Origin: JBBDSJ01 sp040905025
Lineage (GTDB): Bacteria; Pseudomonadota; Gammaproteobacteria; Methylohalomonadales; Methylohalomonadaceae
Assembly (NCBI GenBank): GCA_040905025.1
Contig: JBBDSJ010000082.1
Coordinates: 1 to 31,373 of the forward strand
Length of the DNA stretch: 31,373 nucleotides
Reading direction: 5' to 3'
Under the pieces are notes generated by a model, which was given only the letters and a program-made list of their open reading frames with translations, was not told the origin of the DNA and searched no databases. Made by a program: the position numbers and the translations under genes. Shown one piece after another: positions 22,724 through 31,369 of the stretch (positions are counted from its first letter, which is position 1; each line of letters opens with the position of its first letter).

Positions 22724-25700
22724 ATGAAGCTTAGACTACAAGCCGTTTTTCTCTTGATTTTGCTGATGCTGTCGGGCTCCGCGCTGGGGCTGGGTGTTGG
22801 CAGGCTCGAACAAAACTCAGCACTCAATGAAATTTTTGATGCCCGTATACCGTTGCTGTCGAGCAGCCCGGATGAGCTTGCCAGTCTGAAAGTACGCCTG
22901 GCCGACAGCGAAGCTTTTGATCGCGCCGGTATTGAACGCAATGCCGCAGTTAATTTGCTGAAATTTGACATTGTCGAACCGGCGTCAGGCGAAGACTACA
23001 TTCATGTCACCAGTCGTGATCCGATTCGCGAGCCATTTTTAAGTTTCCTGCTCGAAATCAGCTGGTCATCAGGTCGTTTGTTCCGTGAGTACACGGTGCT
23101 GCTGGATCCGCCGGCTTATGAGCCACAGTCACGTCAAACTGCCGCCCCGGCAACACCCCGGCAGACCCGGGCACCCGCCGCCCCAACGCCCACTGAATCA
23201 CGTTACAGCCATGAAGTGCAGTATCCGGATGCCAGCCCGGCAAGCCCCGCCACTGCCCCACGTACCGCTGCCCCGAGAATTGATGGTGACTACGGCCCTA
23301 CCCGGACCGGTGACACGCTCTGGTCAATCGCCAACAGCATGCGTCCGTCAGGTGTCAGTAACCAGCAAATGATGCTGGCTTTGTTGCGCGCGAATCCTGA
23401 TGCCTTTATCGGCAATAACGTCAACGGTTTGAAACGCGGTCAGGTATTGCGTGCACCGGACAGCGATGAAATGCGCACCATGGACAGCGCCGCAGCGCTT
23501 GAAGAAATCAAACGCCAACACAGTCTCTGGAATCAGACGCGCGAGGCGGTAGCGGCAAGTCCGGCGCAACAACCCGATATGGCGACGGCTGCACCTGCAG
23601 CAACCAGCCCTGCCAGGATAGAAGCCGAAACGACAGAATCGCGTCTGGAAGTCCTCGCGGCGGCCGATGGTGAAAGCGATACCAGCAGTGATGCGGCGGC
23701 AGATGATGCCGATTTGAATCGTGATCTGGCGATTGCCAGTGAAAATCTTGAAGCTGTTGCACAGGAGAATGCGGAACTCAAAGATCGGCTCGCTGAAAAC
23801 GAAGCTCTGATTGAAGATTTGAAACGGCTGATTGCATTGAAGGATGACGAACTGGCATCCCTGCAAAGTCAGGTGGCACGTAATGCTGCCGGCGTGGCCG
23901 CAGCTGATGCTGAACCTGAAGCAGCGGCTGAAACAGAAGCCGCAGCAGCTGAAGAGGCTGAAGCCGAAGCGATGGTAGCAGCGGAAGAAGCCGAAGCCCG
24001 GGCGGCAGCAATGGCTGCTCAACAGGCAGAGCAAGAAGCGGAATTACAGGCGGCTGAAGAACAGGCCGAGATGGAAGCCGCCGAACAGGCCGAAGCCGAA
24101 GCTGCAATGGCCGATGATGAATTGGACGAAGCACCTGCGGCAGCACCGGGAGACAGTATTCTCGACAAGGCCACGGGTATTCTTGACAAGGTCATGGGTA
24201 TTCTCGGAGCAGCAGTTGGCTTTGTGATGGGCAACCTGATGCTGGTAGGTGCGGCACTGCTGGCACTGTTGGTGTTGATTGGTGGCGGTATGTTTATGTC
24301 ACGGCGTTCGGCTGAGAAGAACGACGCGGGTGCAGCCGGTCTGGGTGAAGATGAATTCCCGGATTTTGCTGCGGGCATGAGCGCAGATCAGACCAGCTTC
24401 GACGATGAAGAAAGTGTCACTGAAATCAACGCTGCTGCTGATGACGCCGAGTTAGCTACTGAAATCTCCGGCATGGCGGCCGAACAGGCGCCGGAAGACG
24501 ACGGCTTTGAAATCCCGGTCAGTGAAGGCAGCGGACAGTTTGAAGCGCCGGAAGAAGATCCGCTGGCCGAAGTGAATGTATTGATGGCCTATGAGCATTT
24601 TGATCAGGCCGAAGAATTTGTGCGTAATCGTTTAAAGAGTGAACCGGACGATATTGAATCGCATGCCAAGCTGCTGGAAGTGTTTTACGCCTCCAACAAC
24701 AAGAAAAAATATGAAGACGCTGCCGCAAAGTTGAAAGAACTGACCGGTGGCGAAGGTGAACACTGGGATATGGCCGTGGCCATGTGGCAGGAAATTTCAC
24801 CGAACCGCGCGTTGTTTGAAGCCGGTGGTCCTGAAGAAGATGACGCCGTCGCTGCACAACCTGCCTCTGCAGGTATCGTCGATATTACCGGCGACAGTAC
24901 CGGTGATGTTACACCGGCACTGAGTGGCGATGATGGTGGCCTGGACTTTGATTTCAGTGACAGCGCTGCCGGCGCCGCCAGTACGTCTGATGACAGCGGC
25001 GCTGATGACATTCTCGATCTGACCGCTGCATCTGGCGAAGAAGATGATGGTGACATGCTGGATTTGACTGCCGCCAGTGGCGAAGCAGAAACCGATGACA
25101 ACATGCTGGAAATGACAGCAGCGTCAGCCCCTGCCGAAGAACTGGGTGATGATAACTCGCTGGAAATGACAGCGGCGTCAGTGCCTCCGGAAGAGCAGGA
25201 GGACGATAATTCACTGGAGATGACGGTATCAATCAGTAAAACGGAAACGGACGATGATCTCGGTTTACTGGATATCACCGCATCCGCAGATGATGAAGAA
25301 CAATCTGAAGCAGTTACTGCCACGGGCAGTGAGCCTGTAGCGGAAGATGATGCACTGGATCTGTCGTTTGATACCAGTAATGAGAGCGATGATTTACTCG
25401 ATGTAACCCGCGAGGGCAGTCTGGAATCTGAAGAGGATTCCGGCGACTTGCTTGACGTGACTTCATCTATGAAATCGGCTCCGGAAGTAGCAGACGACCT
25501 TGATGTTGAATTAAGTGATGACAGCAGTGATGCCGATGATGGCATGAGCCTCGATTTCTCGCTTGATGATGATGACGACAAACCGAAGGCTGAAGCGTCT
25601 GCGTCTGCCGGCACAGCAGCGACTGATGACAGCATGCTTGATTTTGATATGGAGTTTTCGTCAACCGGGACAGAATCGGAGTCTGCTGATGCTGGTGACG

Positions 25701-26749
25701 CTGATGAAGCGCAAAGCCTGGAAGATCTGGGTGCGCTGGATGATATCGGCGCCGAACTCGACAAGCTGGAAGAGTCCATGGGCATGCTGTCAGCCGATGA
25801 AACCAAGGCCGGTTTTGGTGACACATCTGATGCGCTGGAAGGTATAGATGATGCGCTCGGCGATATGGACAAGGAATCATCTGCCGATGCAACCAAAGCC
25901 GGTTTTGGTAACACCTCTGATGCGCTGGAAGGTATTGATGATGCGCTTGGCGACATGGACAGCGAATCGAATGATGACATGGACTTGTCTGATCTTGCTA
26001 CCGGGCTCGAATCAGAACTTGATTCGCTTGGTGCTGATGATGACGCTTCAACAGAATCCACCGATGAGGCCGATGATGATTTGGCGGCACTCAGTATCGA
26101 GCTGGAAGACAGTGATTCTGATAGCGATTCCTCCGGTGGTGATTTGACGTCCGATCTGGATGCGATGCTCAGCACTGATGCTGCAGATGATTCAGCCGAC
26201 GAAGGTTTGAGTATTGACCTCGACAGCGATGCAGATGCTGGTGATGATGAACTCAACTTTGATATGGATAGCGACCTCTCGGCTGATCTCGACAGCGATT
26301 TATCGTCTGATCTTGAGACGGATCTGGACGCCGGTCCTGCCGGCGCCGCCGATGATGATTTGTCACTCGATACCCTGCAGGCCGATGTCGAAGCTAGCGC
26401 TGACGACGATGACGGCTTTAGTTTTGATATTGATACCAGCGATAGCGGTAGTGGTGGCAGTGATATGGATATGGACTCCACCGTTGAAATGCCGAAAGAC
26501 CGGTTGGCGACCAGCCAGCTTGTCCTCGATGAAGACGACGGTGATGACCGCACGGTATTTGTGCCACGTTCTTCCAAAACGGATGAGCAAAGCCTGGAAG
26601 ATGAGCTCACGACCAAGCTGGATCTGGCCAAGGCCTATGTTGAACTGGGCGATTCCGACAGTGCGCGTGGCATCCTGCAGGAAGTCATGGATCAGGGTAA
26701 CGACAAGCAAAAACAGGAAGCGGGTGAACTGCTGCAACAGCTAGGCTAA
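22724..26749 (+). CDS. fimV: FimV/HubP-family polar landmark protein
   Basis: FimV/HubP proteins sit at the cell pole and organise type IV pili, flagella, chemotaxis arrays or chromosome origins. The 1341-residue protein has, in order: a signal peptide (about 1-22), the FimV core (about 24-125), a LysM-like segment (about 190-250, TRTGDTLWSIANSM), a coiled coil (about 325-470), one membrane helix (about 503-525), a TPR-like cytoplasmic segment (about 612-710), a very acidic repeat region (about 740-1270), and the conserved C-terminal FimV domain (about 1295-1341, TKLDLAKAYVELGDSDSARG). It is longer than Pseudomonas FimV and nearer to Vibrio or Shewanella HubP, because of the acidic repeats. 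It is followed by truA, as in Pseudomonas. Confidence 0.93.
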   Translation: MKLRLQAVFLLILLMLSGSALGLGVGRLEQNSALNEIFDARIPLLSSSPDELASLKVRLADSEAFDRAGIERNAAVNLLKFDIVEPASGEDYIHVTSRDPIREPFLSFLLEISWSSGRLFREYTVLLDPPAYEPQSRQTAAPATPRQTRAPAAPTPTESRYSHEVQYPDASPASPATAPRTAAPRIDGDYGPTRTGDTLWSIANSMRPSGVSNQQMMLALLRANPDAFIGNNVNGLKRGQVLRAPDSDEMRTMDSAAALEEIKRQHSLWNQTREAVAASPAQQPDMATAAPAATSPARIEAETTESRLEVLAAADGESDTSSDAAADDADLNRDLAIASENLEAVAQENAELKDRLAENEALIEDLKRLIALKDDELASLQSQVARNAAGVAAADAEPEAAAETEAAAAEEAEAEAMVAAEEAEARAAAMAAQQAEQEAELQAAEEQAEMEAAEQAEAEAAMADDELDEAPAAAPGDSILDKATGILDKVMGILGAAVGFVMGNLMLVGAALLALLVLIGGGMFMSRRSAEKNDAGAAGLGEDEFPDFAAGMSADQTSFDDEESVTEINAAADDAELATEISGMAAEQAPEDDGFEIPVSEGSGQFEAPEEDPLAEVNVLMAYEHFDQAEEFVRNRLKSEPDDIESHAKLLEVFYASNNKKKYEDAAAKLKELTGGEGEHWDMAVAMWQEISPNRALFEAGGPEEDDAVAAQPASAGIVDITGDSTGDVTPALSGDDGGLDFDFSDSAAGAASTSDDSGADDILDLTAASGEEDDGDMLDLTAASGEAETDDNMLEMTAASAPAEELGDDNSLEMTAASVPPEEQEDDNSLEMTVSISKTETDDDLGLLDITASADDEEQSEAVTATGSEPVAEDDALDLSFDTSNESDDLLDVTREGSLESEEDSGDLLDVTSSMKSAPEVADDLDVELSDDSSDADDGMSLDFSLDDDDDKPKAEASASAGTAATDDSMLDFDMEFSSTGTESESADAGDADEAQSLEDLGALDDIGAELDKLEESMGMLSADETKAGFGDTSDALEGIDDALGDMDKESSADATKAGFGNTSDALEGIDDALGDMDSESNDDMDLSDLATGLESELDSLGADDDASTESTDEADDDLAALSIELEDSDSDSDSSGGDLTSDLDAMLSTDAADDSADEGLSIDLDSDADAGDDELNFDMDSDLSADLDSDLSSDLETDLDAGPAGAADDDLSLDTLQADVEASADDDDGFSFDIDTSDSGSGGSDMDMDSTVEMPKDRLATSQLVLDEDDGDDRTVFVPRSSKTDEQSLEDELTTKLDLAKAYVELGDSDSARGILQEVMDQGNDKQKQEAGELLQQLG
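25004..25290 (+). repeat. Tandem D-x-LDLTAAS repeats inside fimV
   Basis: Six degenerate repeats encode DILDLTAAS, DMLDLTAAS, NMLEMTAAS, NSLEMTAAS, NSLEMTVSI and GLLDITASA, spaced by about 15-20 acidic residues each. They lie in the cytoplasmic part of FimV and probably act as repeated short linear motifs or spacers. Confidence 0.8.
25801..25980 (+). repeat. 90-base direct duplication inside fimV
   Basis: Two imperfect copies of a 90-base unit (25801-25890 and 25891-25980) encode TKAGFGDTSDALEGIDDAL and TKAGFGNTSDALEGIDDAL, each followed by GDMD. The high nucleotide identity compared with the older DLTAAS repeats suggests a recent duplication. Confidence 0.85.
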
Positions 26750-26825
26750 AGTCGGCATGGTTTAGAGCCCGCTCTCACATCAGGGAGCGTGTAGATGATG
26801 ATTAAAATTGCTATCAGGGCCAGCA

Positions 26826-26860
26826 AAAACCCTCTTTCAGTGGAAGAGGGTTTTTATTTT
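26826..26860 (+). terminator. Intrinsic terminator after fimV
   Basis: AAAACCCTCTT (26826-26836) pairs with AAGAGGGTTTT (26844-26854), eleven pairs around a seven-base loop, with a T run. It lies 27 bases before the truA start, so truA needs its own promoter or readthrough. Confidence 0.85.
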
Positions 26861-26886
26861 CAAGCCACCGCTTGTTAGCGAACACC

Positions 26887-27672
26887 ATGCGCATTGCCAT
26901 GGGTCTGGAATACTGCGGCCGGGATTTCAACGGCTGGCAGCGCCTGAAAAAAGGCCGCAGCGTGCAGGGCTGTGTTGAATCTGCTATCTCCCGTATTGCC
27001 AATCACGAAATCAAACTCGGCTGTGCCGGCCGCACCGACAGCGGTGTCCATGCCAGTCACCAGGTCATTCATTTTGACACCGATGCCAAACGTTCGGCAC
27101 ATGCCTGGGTCATGGGCACCAACAGCAACCTGCCTGCGGATGTCAGTATTCTCTGGGCCAAGTTTGTCGATACTGATTTTCATGCCCGCTTCTCCGCAGT
27201 TGGTCGCAGTTATCGTTATGTGATTCTGAATCGCATGAGCCGACCGGGTATGTTGCAGGGCCTGGTAAGTTGGGAATACCGGCCACTGAACAGCACGCTG
27301 ATGCAGGATGCCGGCCGTTGCCTCATCGGCGAGCACGACTTCAATGCCTACCGCGCACTCAAGTGCCAGGCAAAATCATCCGTGCGCAAAATCCGCCGAC
27401 TGGAAGTTGCACAATATAACGACTGGATCACAATCGACATCAATGCCAATGCTTTCCTGCATCACATGGTGCGCAATATTGCCGGTGTGCTGATGATGAT
27501 CGGTATGGGCAAGGCACCTGTCACCTGGGCGGAAGAAGTCCTGCATTCTCAGGATCGTACCCAAGGCGGTGTTACCGCGACTCCCGATGGTCTATATTTA
27601 ACCGAAGTTGACTATGCACTCTCTGCAGGCATTCCACCGGCACCCATCAACAAATGGCCGGGCTGGGAATAA
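26887..27672 (+). CDS. truA: tRNA pseudouridine(38-40) synthase
   Basis: TruA isomerises uridines 38-40 in the tRNA anticodon stem-loop. From the ATG at 26887 the protein is 261 residues and starts MRIAMGLEYCGRDFNGWQR; a TTG at 26872 would add five unconserved residues. The catalytic aspartate is D51 in AGRTDSGVHA. The RSYRYVI motif and the HHMVRNIAGVLMMIG segment near the C-terminus are family features. It keeps the fimV-truA order. It converges on the glutaredoxin-like gene. Confidence 0.96.
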   Translation: MRIAMGLEYCGRDFNGWQRLKKGRSVQGCVESAISRIANHEIKLGCAGRTDSGVHASHQVIHFDTDAKRSAHAWVMGTNSNLPADVSILWAKFVDTDFHARFSAVGRSYRYVILNRMSRPGMLQGLVSWEYRPLNSTLMQDAGRCLIGEHDFNAYRALKCQAKSSVRKIRRLEVAQYNDWITIDINANAFLHHMVRNIAGVLMMIGMGKAPVTWAEEVLHSQDRTQGGVTATPDGLYLTEVDYALSAGIPPAPINKWPGWE

Positions 27673-27756
27673 TACTGTAATGGCTAGGTAATATTGAATA
27701 TATACAGCACTAAAAATCATGCTTGAGTAAAATATCCCGGGATTTATACATTCGTC

Positions 27757-27776
27757 GCCCCGGCGAAAGCCGGGGC
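27757..27776. repeat. REP-like palindrome between convergent genes
   Basis: GCCCCGGC-GAAA-GCCGGGGC is a perfect eight-pair stem with a GNRA-type loop, embedded in TTCGTCGCCCC...GGGGCCCAGTC. Extragenic palindromes of the form ATTCGTC...CCCGCGAAAGCGGG...CCAG recur in many proteobacterial genomes. No T run is present. The rest of the 151-base gap holds nothing recognisable. Confidence 0.6.
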
Positions 27777-27823
27777 CCAGTCAATTCAATCTCCAGGGCG
27801 AAATTATTATCGAGCAGATCTGG

Positions 27824-28267
27824 CTATTGTCCTGCCAGTATTCCCCCCAGCCGCCCCGCATTAAAACCACTCATTTTCTTTTTGCCCACCAGTATTAACG
27901 GTACGCCTTTACCGCCCAGGCGTTTGTGTTCACTGTTGGCGCGGGAACTCTTTTCAACATCGTATTCTGTGTAGGGAATATTATTGGCGTCCATGTAGCG
28001 ACTGGCTTTTTTACAGTAGCCACACCATTCGGTCATGTACATGACCACTTTCTTGTCAGTATCGGGTTTTAATGCGCTGGAATAATCGGTGACATCCACC
28101 GGACCATCGTAGGATTTTATGGTGATGGATTCTGTGGCTACATCTGCCGGAGGCCGATCAGTGAAATGCACCCGGCCATTTTCATCCGTGTATTTGTAGA
28201 GCTGCGTTTCCGCAATAACCATGCCCGGCAGGAGCGCGAGCAACAAGGAGTATGTGAGTAATTTCAT
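27824..28267 (-). CDS. Exported DUF4124-glutaredoxin protein
   Basis: The 147-residue protein has a signal peptide (1-19, ending GMVIA), a DUF4124-type segment (about 20-65, LYKYTDENGRVHFTDRPP) and a glutaredoxin-like domain (about 72-147). The redox site is CGYC (C82, C85) in YMTEWCGYCKKA, with the cis-proline in GVP at 121-123. It is probably a periplasmic thiol oxidoreductase acting on protein disulfides. It is transcribed away from the toxin-antitoxin operon, sharing the intergenic promoter region 28268-28388. Confidence 0.87.
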   Translation of the reverse strand: MKLLTYSLLLALLPGMVIAETQLYKYTDENGRVHFTDRPPADVATESITIKSYDGPVDVTDYSSALKPDTDKKVVMYMTEWCGYCKKASRYMDANNIPYTEYDVEKSSRANSEHKRLGGKGVPLILVGKKKMSGFNAGRLGGILAGQ

Positions 28268-28323
28268 CGGCGGCTTCCTGATTTTTCGTTGCCAGTCTGC
28301 TGGTCGGCAATGGATCCGTTTTA

Positions 28324-28376
28324 TTGACGAGAATAGAGTAACTGACTAATATACTAGAATACAACACATATATTCT
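28324..28376 (+). promoter_or_regulatory. Promoter and operator of the toxin-antitoxin operon
   Basis: TTGACG (28324-28329) and TAATAT (28347-28352) are separated by exactly 17 bases, a near-consensus sigma-70 promoter. Just downstream AGAATA (28356-28361) and TATTCT (28371-28376) form an inverted repeat spaced by nine bases, well placed as an autorepressor operator. GAGGA follows as ribosome binding site for the antitoxin. Confidence 0.65.
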
Positions 28377-28388
28377 GAGGAACTCATT

Positions 28389-28622
28389 ATGTCTCAACTA
28401 CATTTTTATGTTCCCGACGAAACTGAAGCAGAACTGCGCAAGCGCGCCAAGCAGCTTAATCTGCCACTTTCTCGGTATCTGGCAAAATTGGCAAGCCAGG
28501 AGGTGGCACGCAAATCACAATGGCCAGACGGCTATTTTGAGCAGGTATTCGGTCAGTGGCAGGGAACACCCTTGTCCAGAGCGCCGCAGGGTGATTATGA
28601 AAATCGAAAGGATTTGTTCTAG
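28389..28622 (+). CDS. VapB-type antitoxin
   Basis: The 77-residue protein begins QLHFYVPDETEAELRKRAKQLNLPLSRYLAKLA, a short beta strand followed by two helices as in ribbon-helix-helix antitoxins. Its C-terminal part (WPDGYFEQVFGQWQGTPLSR) is the likely toxin-binding tail. It should neutralise the PIN toxin encoded next and repress the operon through the inverted repeat at 28356-28376. Its stop overlaps the toxin GTG start by one base, which implies translational coupling. Confidence 0.82.
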   Translation: MSQLHFYVPDETEAELRKRAKQLNLPLSRYLAKLASQEVARKSQWPDGYFEQVFGQWQGTPLSRAPQGDYENRKDLF

Positions 28623-29029
28623 TGGTTTTGCTGGATACCAATGTCTGTATCCGTTTGTTAAACGAAGCGTATGCTCCCTTACTGTCACAATTCAAGGCCC
28701 GTTCACCAAATGAGATATACCTTTGTAGCGTGGTTAAAGCTGAGTTGCTTTATGGAGCACGACATAGTCAGCGTGTAGACAGCAATTTGCATCGATTAAA
28801 ACTCTTTTTTGCGCCATTGGCATGTTTGCCTTTTGATGATATGGCAGCAGAGCATTACGCCATGATCCGGGCAGATCTTTCAGTGCAAGGCCAATTGATT
28901 GGTCCCAATGATTTGATGATTGCAGCGATTGCCAGAGCCAATGATCTGACCCTCATCACCCACAATATTGAAGAATTCAGACGGGTTGCCGGATTGAAAC
29001 TGGAAGACTGGGAAGCGGACAATTCATAG
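28622..29029 (+). CDS. VapC-type PIN-domain toxin ribonuclease
   Basis: The 135-residue PIN protein has the expected acidic site: D5 in VLLDTNVCI, E41 in VVKAELLYGA, D97 in GPNDLMIAA, and N115 in LITHNIEEF where many VapC proteins have Asp or Asn. VapC toxins are Mg-dependent endoribonucleases that cut tRNA or rRNA; the target cannot be predicted. Translation starts at GTG 28622, overlapping the antitoxin stop, with AAAGGA about ten bases upstream. It is the second gene of a self-contained operon. Confidence 0.9.
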   Translation: MVLLDTNVCIRLLNEAYAPLLSQFKARSPNEIYLCSVVKAELLYGARHSQRVDSNLHRLKLFFAPLACLPFDDMAAEHYAMIRADLSVQGQLIGPNDLMIAAIARANDLTLITHNIEEFRRVAGLKLEDWEADNS

Positions 29030-29119
29030 CCATTTCGGTACTTGGCTTGCAAAACCCTGTGACTTGAAATCATAATCCGGGTTTGGAGAAACTAAAAGGC
29101 CACGGAGGCAGCAGCAGGA

Positions 29120-31288
29120 ATGGAATCCGATACTGAAACACCGCAAAATCCCCCGGCGCCAGATACGGGCCTGCATGCGCTTGTTATTCTGGCGCGGCTT
29201 TATCAACTTCCCGCCGAGCCTGCACAAATCCAGCATCAGTTTGGTCAAAGCGGCCAACCCCTTGATACGCTGGCGATCATTCGTGCTGCCCGGTCACTGG
29301 GCCTGAAAGCCAAATCAATCAGCTCCCGCATAGACCAGCTTGCCAAATTGCCGCTGCCAGCCATCGCCAGGCTTAACGATGATAGTTACCTCATACTGGC
29401 CAAGGCAGATGAGCAGGATGTGCTGATACAGCAGCCCGGCGCTACATCGGTTGAAACATTGTCGCACGCTGATTTTGCGGAACGCTGGTCCGGCGAATTG
29501 ATTTTACTGACTCGCCGTGCCGGCATACTTGCGCCGTTCAAACAGTTTGATTTTTCGTGGTTTGTTCCGGCTATTTTCAAGTATCGCCGGTTTCTTGGTG
29601 AAGTATTAATCGCTTCATTTTTTCTGCAACTGTTTGCACTGATTACGCCGTTATTCTTTCAGGTAATCATTGATAAAGTACTGGTGCATCGTGGCCTGTC
29701 CACGCTCGATGTGCTGGCATTCGGATTGCTGGTCGTGTTTCTGTTTGAAGTGATACTGAGCGGTTTACGCAATTATGTGTTTGCGCATACGGCCAATCGT
29801 ATTGATGTCGGTCTCGGGGCGGAACTGTTCAAGCACCTGTTACGTTTGCCTCTTGGCTATTTTCAGGCGCGGCGGGTCGGTGATACCGTCGCCCGCGTAC
29901 GCGAGCTGGAAAGCATCCGTAATTTCCTGACCGGTTCGGCATTGACGCTGGTCGTAGATCTGTTTTTCACGGTAGTGTTTTTCGCCGTTATGTATCTCTA
30001 CAGCCCGACCTTGACCTGGATCGTGCTGGCCTCCATTCCTTGTTACGCCATTCTCGCCATTGTTATTACGCCAACATTGCGTGCACGCCTGCATGAAAAA
30101 TTCAATCGTGGTGCCGAGAACCAGGCGTTTCTGGTCGAGGCGGTGAACGGGCTGGAAACGCTCAAGGCCAGCGCGGTCGAACCGCAGCAACAACGGCGCT
30201 GGGAAGAACAACTGGCCGGTTATGTACGCGCCAGTTTTCGGGCGACCAATCTCGGAAATATTGCCAATCAGGTCGCCAGCTTCATTAATAAGCTCGTTAT
30301 TCTCGGTATCCTCTGGGTCGGTGCAAAACTCGTTATTACGGGTGAATTGACCGTGGGTCAACTCGTTGCATTCAATATGCTGGCTGCACGCGTCAGCGGG
30401 CCGATTCTGCGCCTGAGTCAACTCTGGCAGGATTTCCAGCAGGCCGGGATTTCGGTACAACGACTGGGCGATATTCTCAATGCCCATCCGGAACCGGCAT
30501 ATAGTCCGGGGCGGGCTTCACTGCCGGCACTACAGGGCCGGGTCAGTTTTGAGCATGTCAGTTTCCGCTACCGCCCCGGTGGTCCGCAGATATTGCAGGA
30601 TGTCAATTTTGATATACGGCCGGGACAGGTTATCGGGATTGTCGGACGTTCCGGTTCCGGTAAAAGCACCATAGCCAAATTGTTGCAGCGCCTGTATCTG
30701 CCGGAATCCGGCCGGGTTCTGGTCGACGGGGTTGACCTGGCGATGGTGGATACTGTCTGGCTGCGGCGTAATCTCGGTGTTGTATTACAGGAAAACATGC
30801 TCTTTAACCGCAGCGTGCGTGAAAACATTGCGCTTAGCGATCCGGCCATGCCAATGGAGCGGGTGGTGCATGCGGCACGGTTGGCCGGTGCGCATGACTT
30901 CATTCTCGAACTGCACGAAGGCTATGACACGGAAGTGGGTGAACACGGTTGTCAGCTTTCCGGCGGCCAGCGCCAGCGTATTGCTATCGCCCGCGCGTTG
31001 ATTCACAACCCGCGCATTCTGATCTTCGATGAAGCCACCAGCGCGCTCGACTATGAATCCGAGGCCGTTATCCTGCATAACATGCGTTATATCTGCAAGG
31101 ACCGCACGGTGTTTATCATCGCCCATCGTCTGAGTGCATTGAAAAATGCGAATAAAATTCTCGTCATCGATAAGGGCCGCATTATTGAGCAGGGTAGTCA
31201 TAGCGAATTGCTGGAACACCGTGGCGCCTATGCGCGTCTGCATGCACATCAGGTTGCCATGGCCGGTGTCGGTGGGACGGGCACCTGA
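29120..31288 (+). CDS. HlyB-like type I secretion ABC transporter
   Basis: The 722-residue protein resembles E. coli HlyB along its length. An N-terminal C39-like domain (about 15-135, GLHALVILARLYQL) has no cysteine and so is a non-catalytic, substrate-recognising version. The membrane domain (about 150-440) has LQLFALITPLFFQVIIDKVL and RRVGDTVARVRELESIRNFL. The nucleotide-binding domain follows, with Walker A GRSGSGKST (509-517), signature LSGGQ (613-617), Walker B ILIFDE (633-638) and H-loop His669. Such transporters pair with an HlyD adaptor and a TolC channel to export RTX-type proteins in one step. The adaptor and substrate are not in the window and are expected downstream. Confidence 0.95.
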   Translation: MESDTETPQNPPAPDTGLHALVILARLYQLPAEPAQIQHQFGQSGQPLDTLAIIRAARSLGLKAKSISSRIDQLAKLPLPAIARLNDDSYLILAKADEQDVLIQQPGATSVETLSHADFAERWSGELILLTRRAGILAPFKQFDFSWFVPAIFKYRRFLGEVLIASFFLQLFALITPLFFQVIIDKVLVHRGLSTLDVLAFGLLVVFLFEVILSGLRNYVFAHTANRIDVGLGAELFKHLLRLPLGYFQARRVGDTVARVRELESIRNFLTGSALTLVVDLFFTVVFFAVMYLYSPTLTWIVLASIPCYAILAIVITPTLRARLHEKFNRGAENQAFLVEAVNGLETLKASAVEPQQQRRWEEQLAGYVRASFRATNLGNIANQVASFINKLVILGILWVGAKLVITGELTVGQLVAFNMLAARVSGPILRLSQLWQDFQQAGISVQRLGDILNAHPEPAYSPGRASLPALQGRVSFEHVSFRYRPGGPQILQDVNFDIRPGQVIGIVGRSGSGKSTIAKLLQRLYLPESGRVLVDGVDLAMVDTVWLRRNLGVVLQENMLFNRSVRENIALSDPAMPMERVVHAARLAGAHDFILELHEGYDTEVGEHGCQLSGGQRQRIAIARALIHNPRILIFDEATSALDYESEAVILHNMRYICKDRTVFIIAHRLSALKNANKILVIDKGRIIEQGSHSELLEHRGAYARLHAHQVAMAGVGGTGT

Positions 31289-31340
31289 AGAACATATGAA
31301 TGATTCATTAACTTTTTATGTCATCCTATGCTTGCCTTAA

Positions 31341-31369
31341 CTCGATTGGAGTAGGATATTCCAATTGAG
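31341..31369 (+). other. Stem-loop at the window end
   Basis: CTCGATTGGA (31341-31350) pairs with TCCAATTGAG (31360-31369), ten pairs including one G-U, with a nine-base loop. The window ends four bases later, so a following T run cannot be checked. It may be a terminator or a repeat after the transporter gene. Confidence 0.4.

Noticed and set aside
31296..31340. A 14-codon ORF after the ABC transporter
   Set aside because: Too short, without a ribosome binding site or recognisable peptide; not supportable as a gene.
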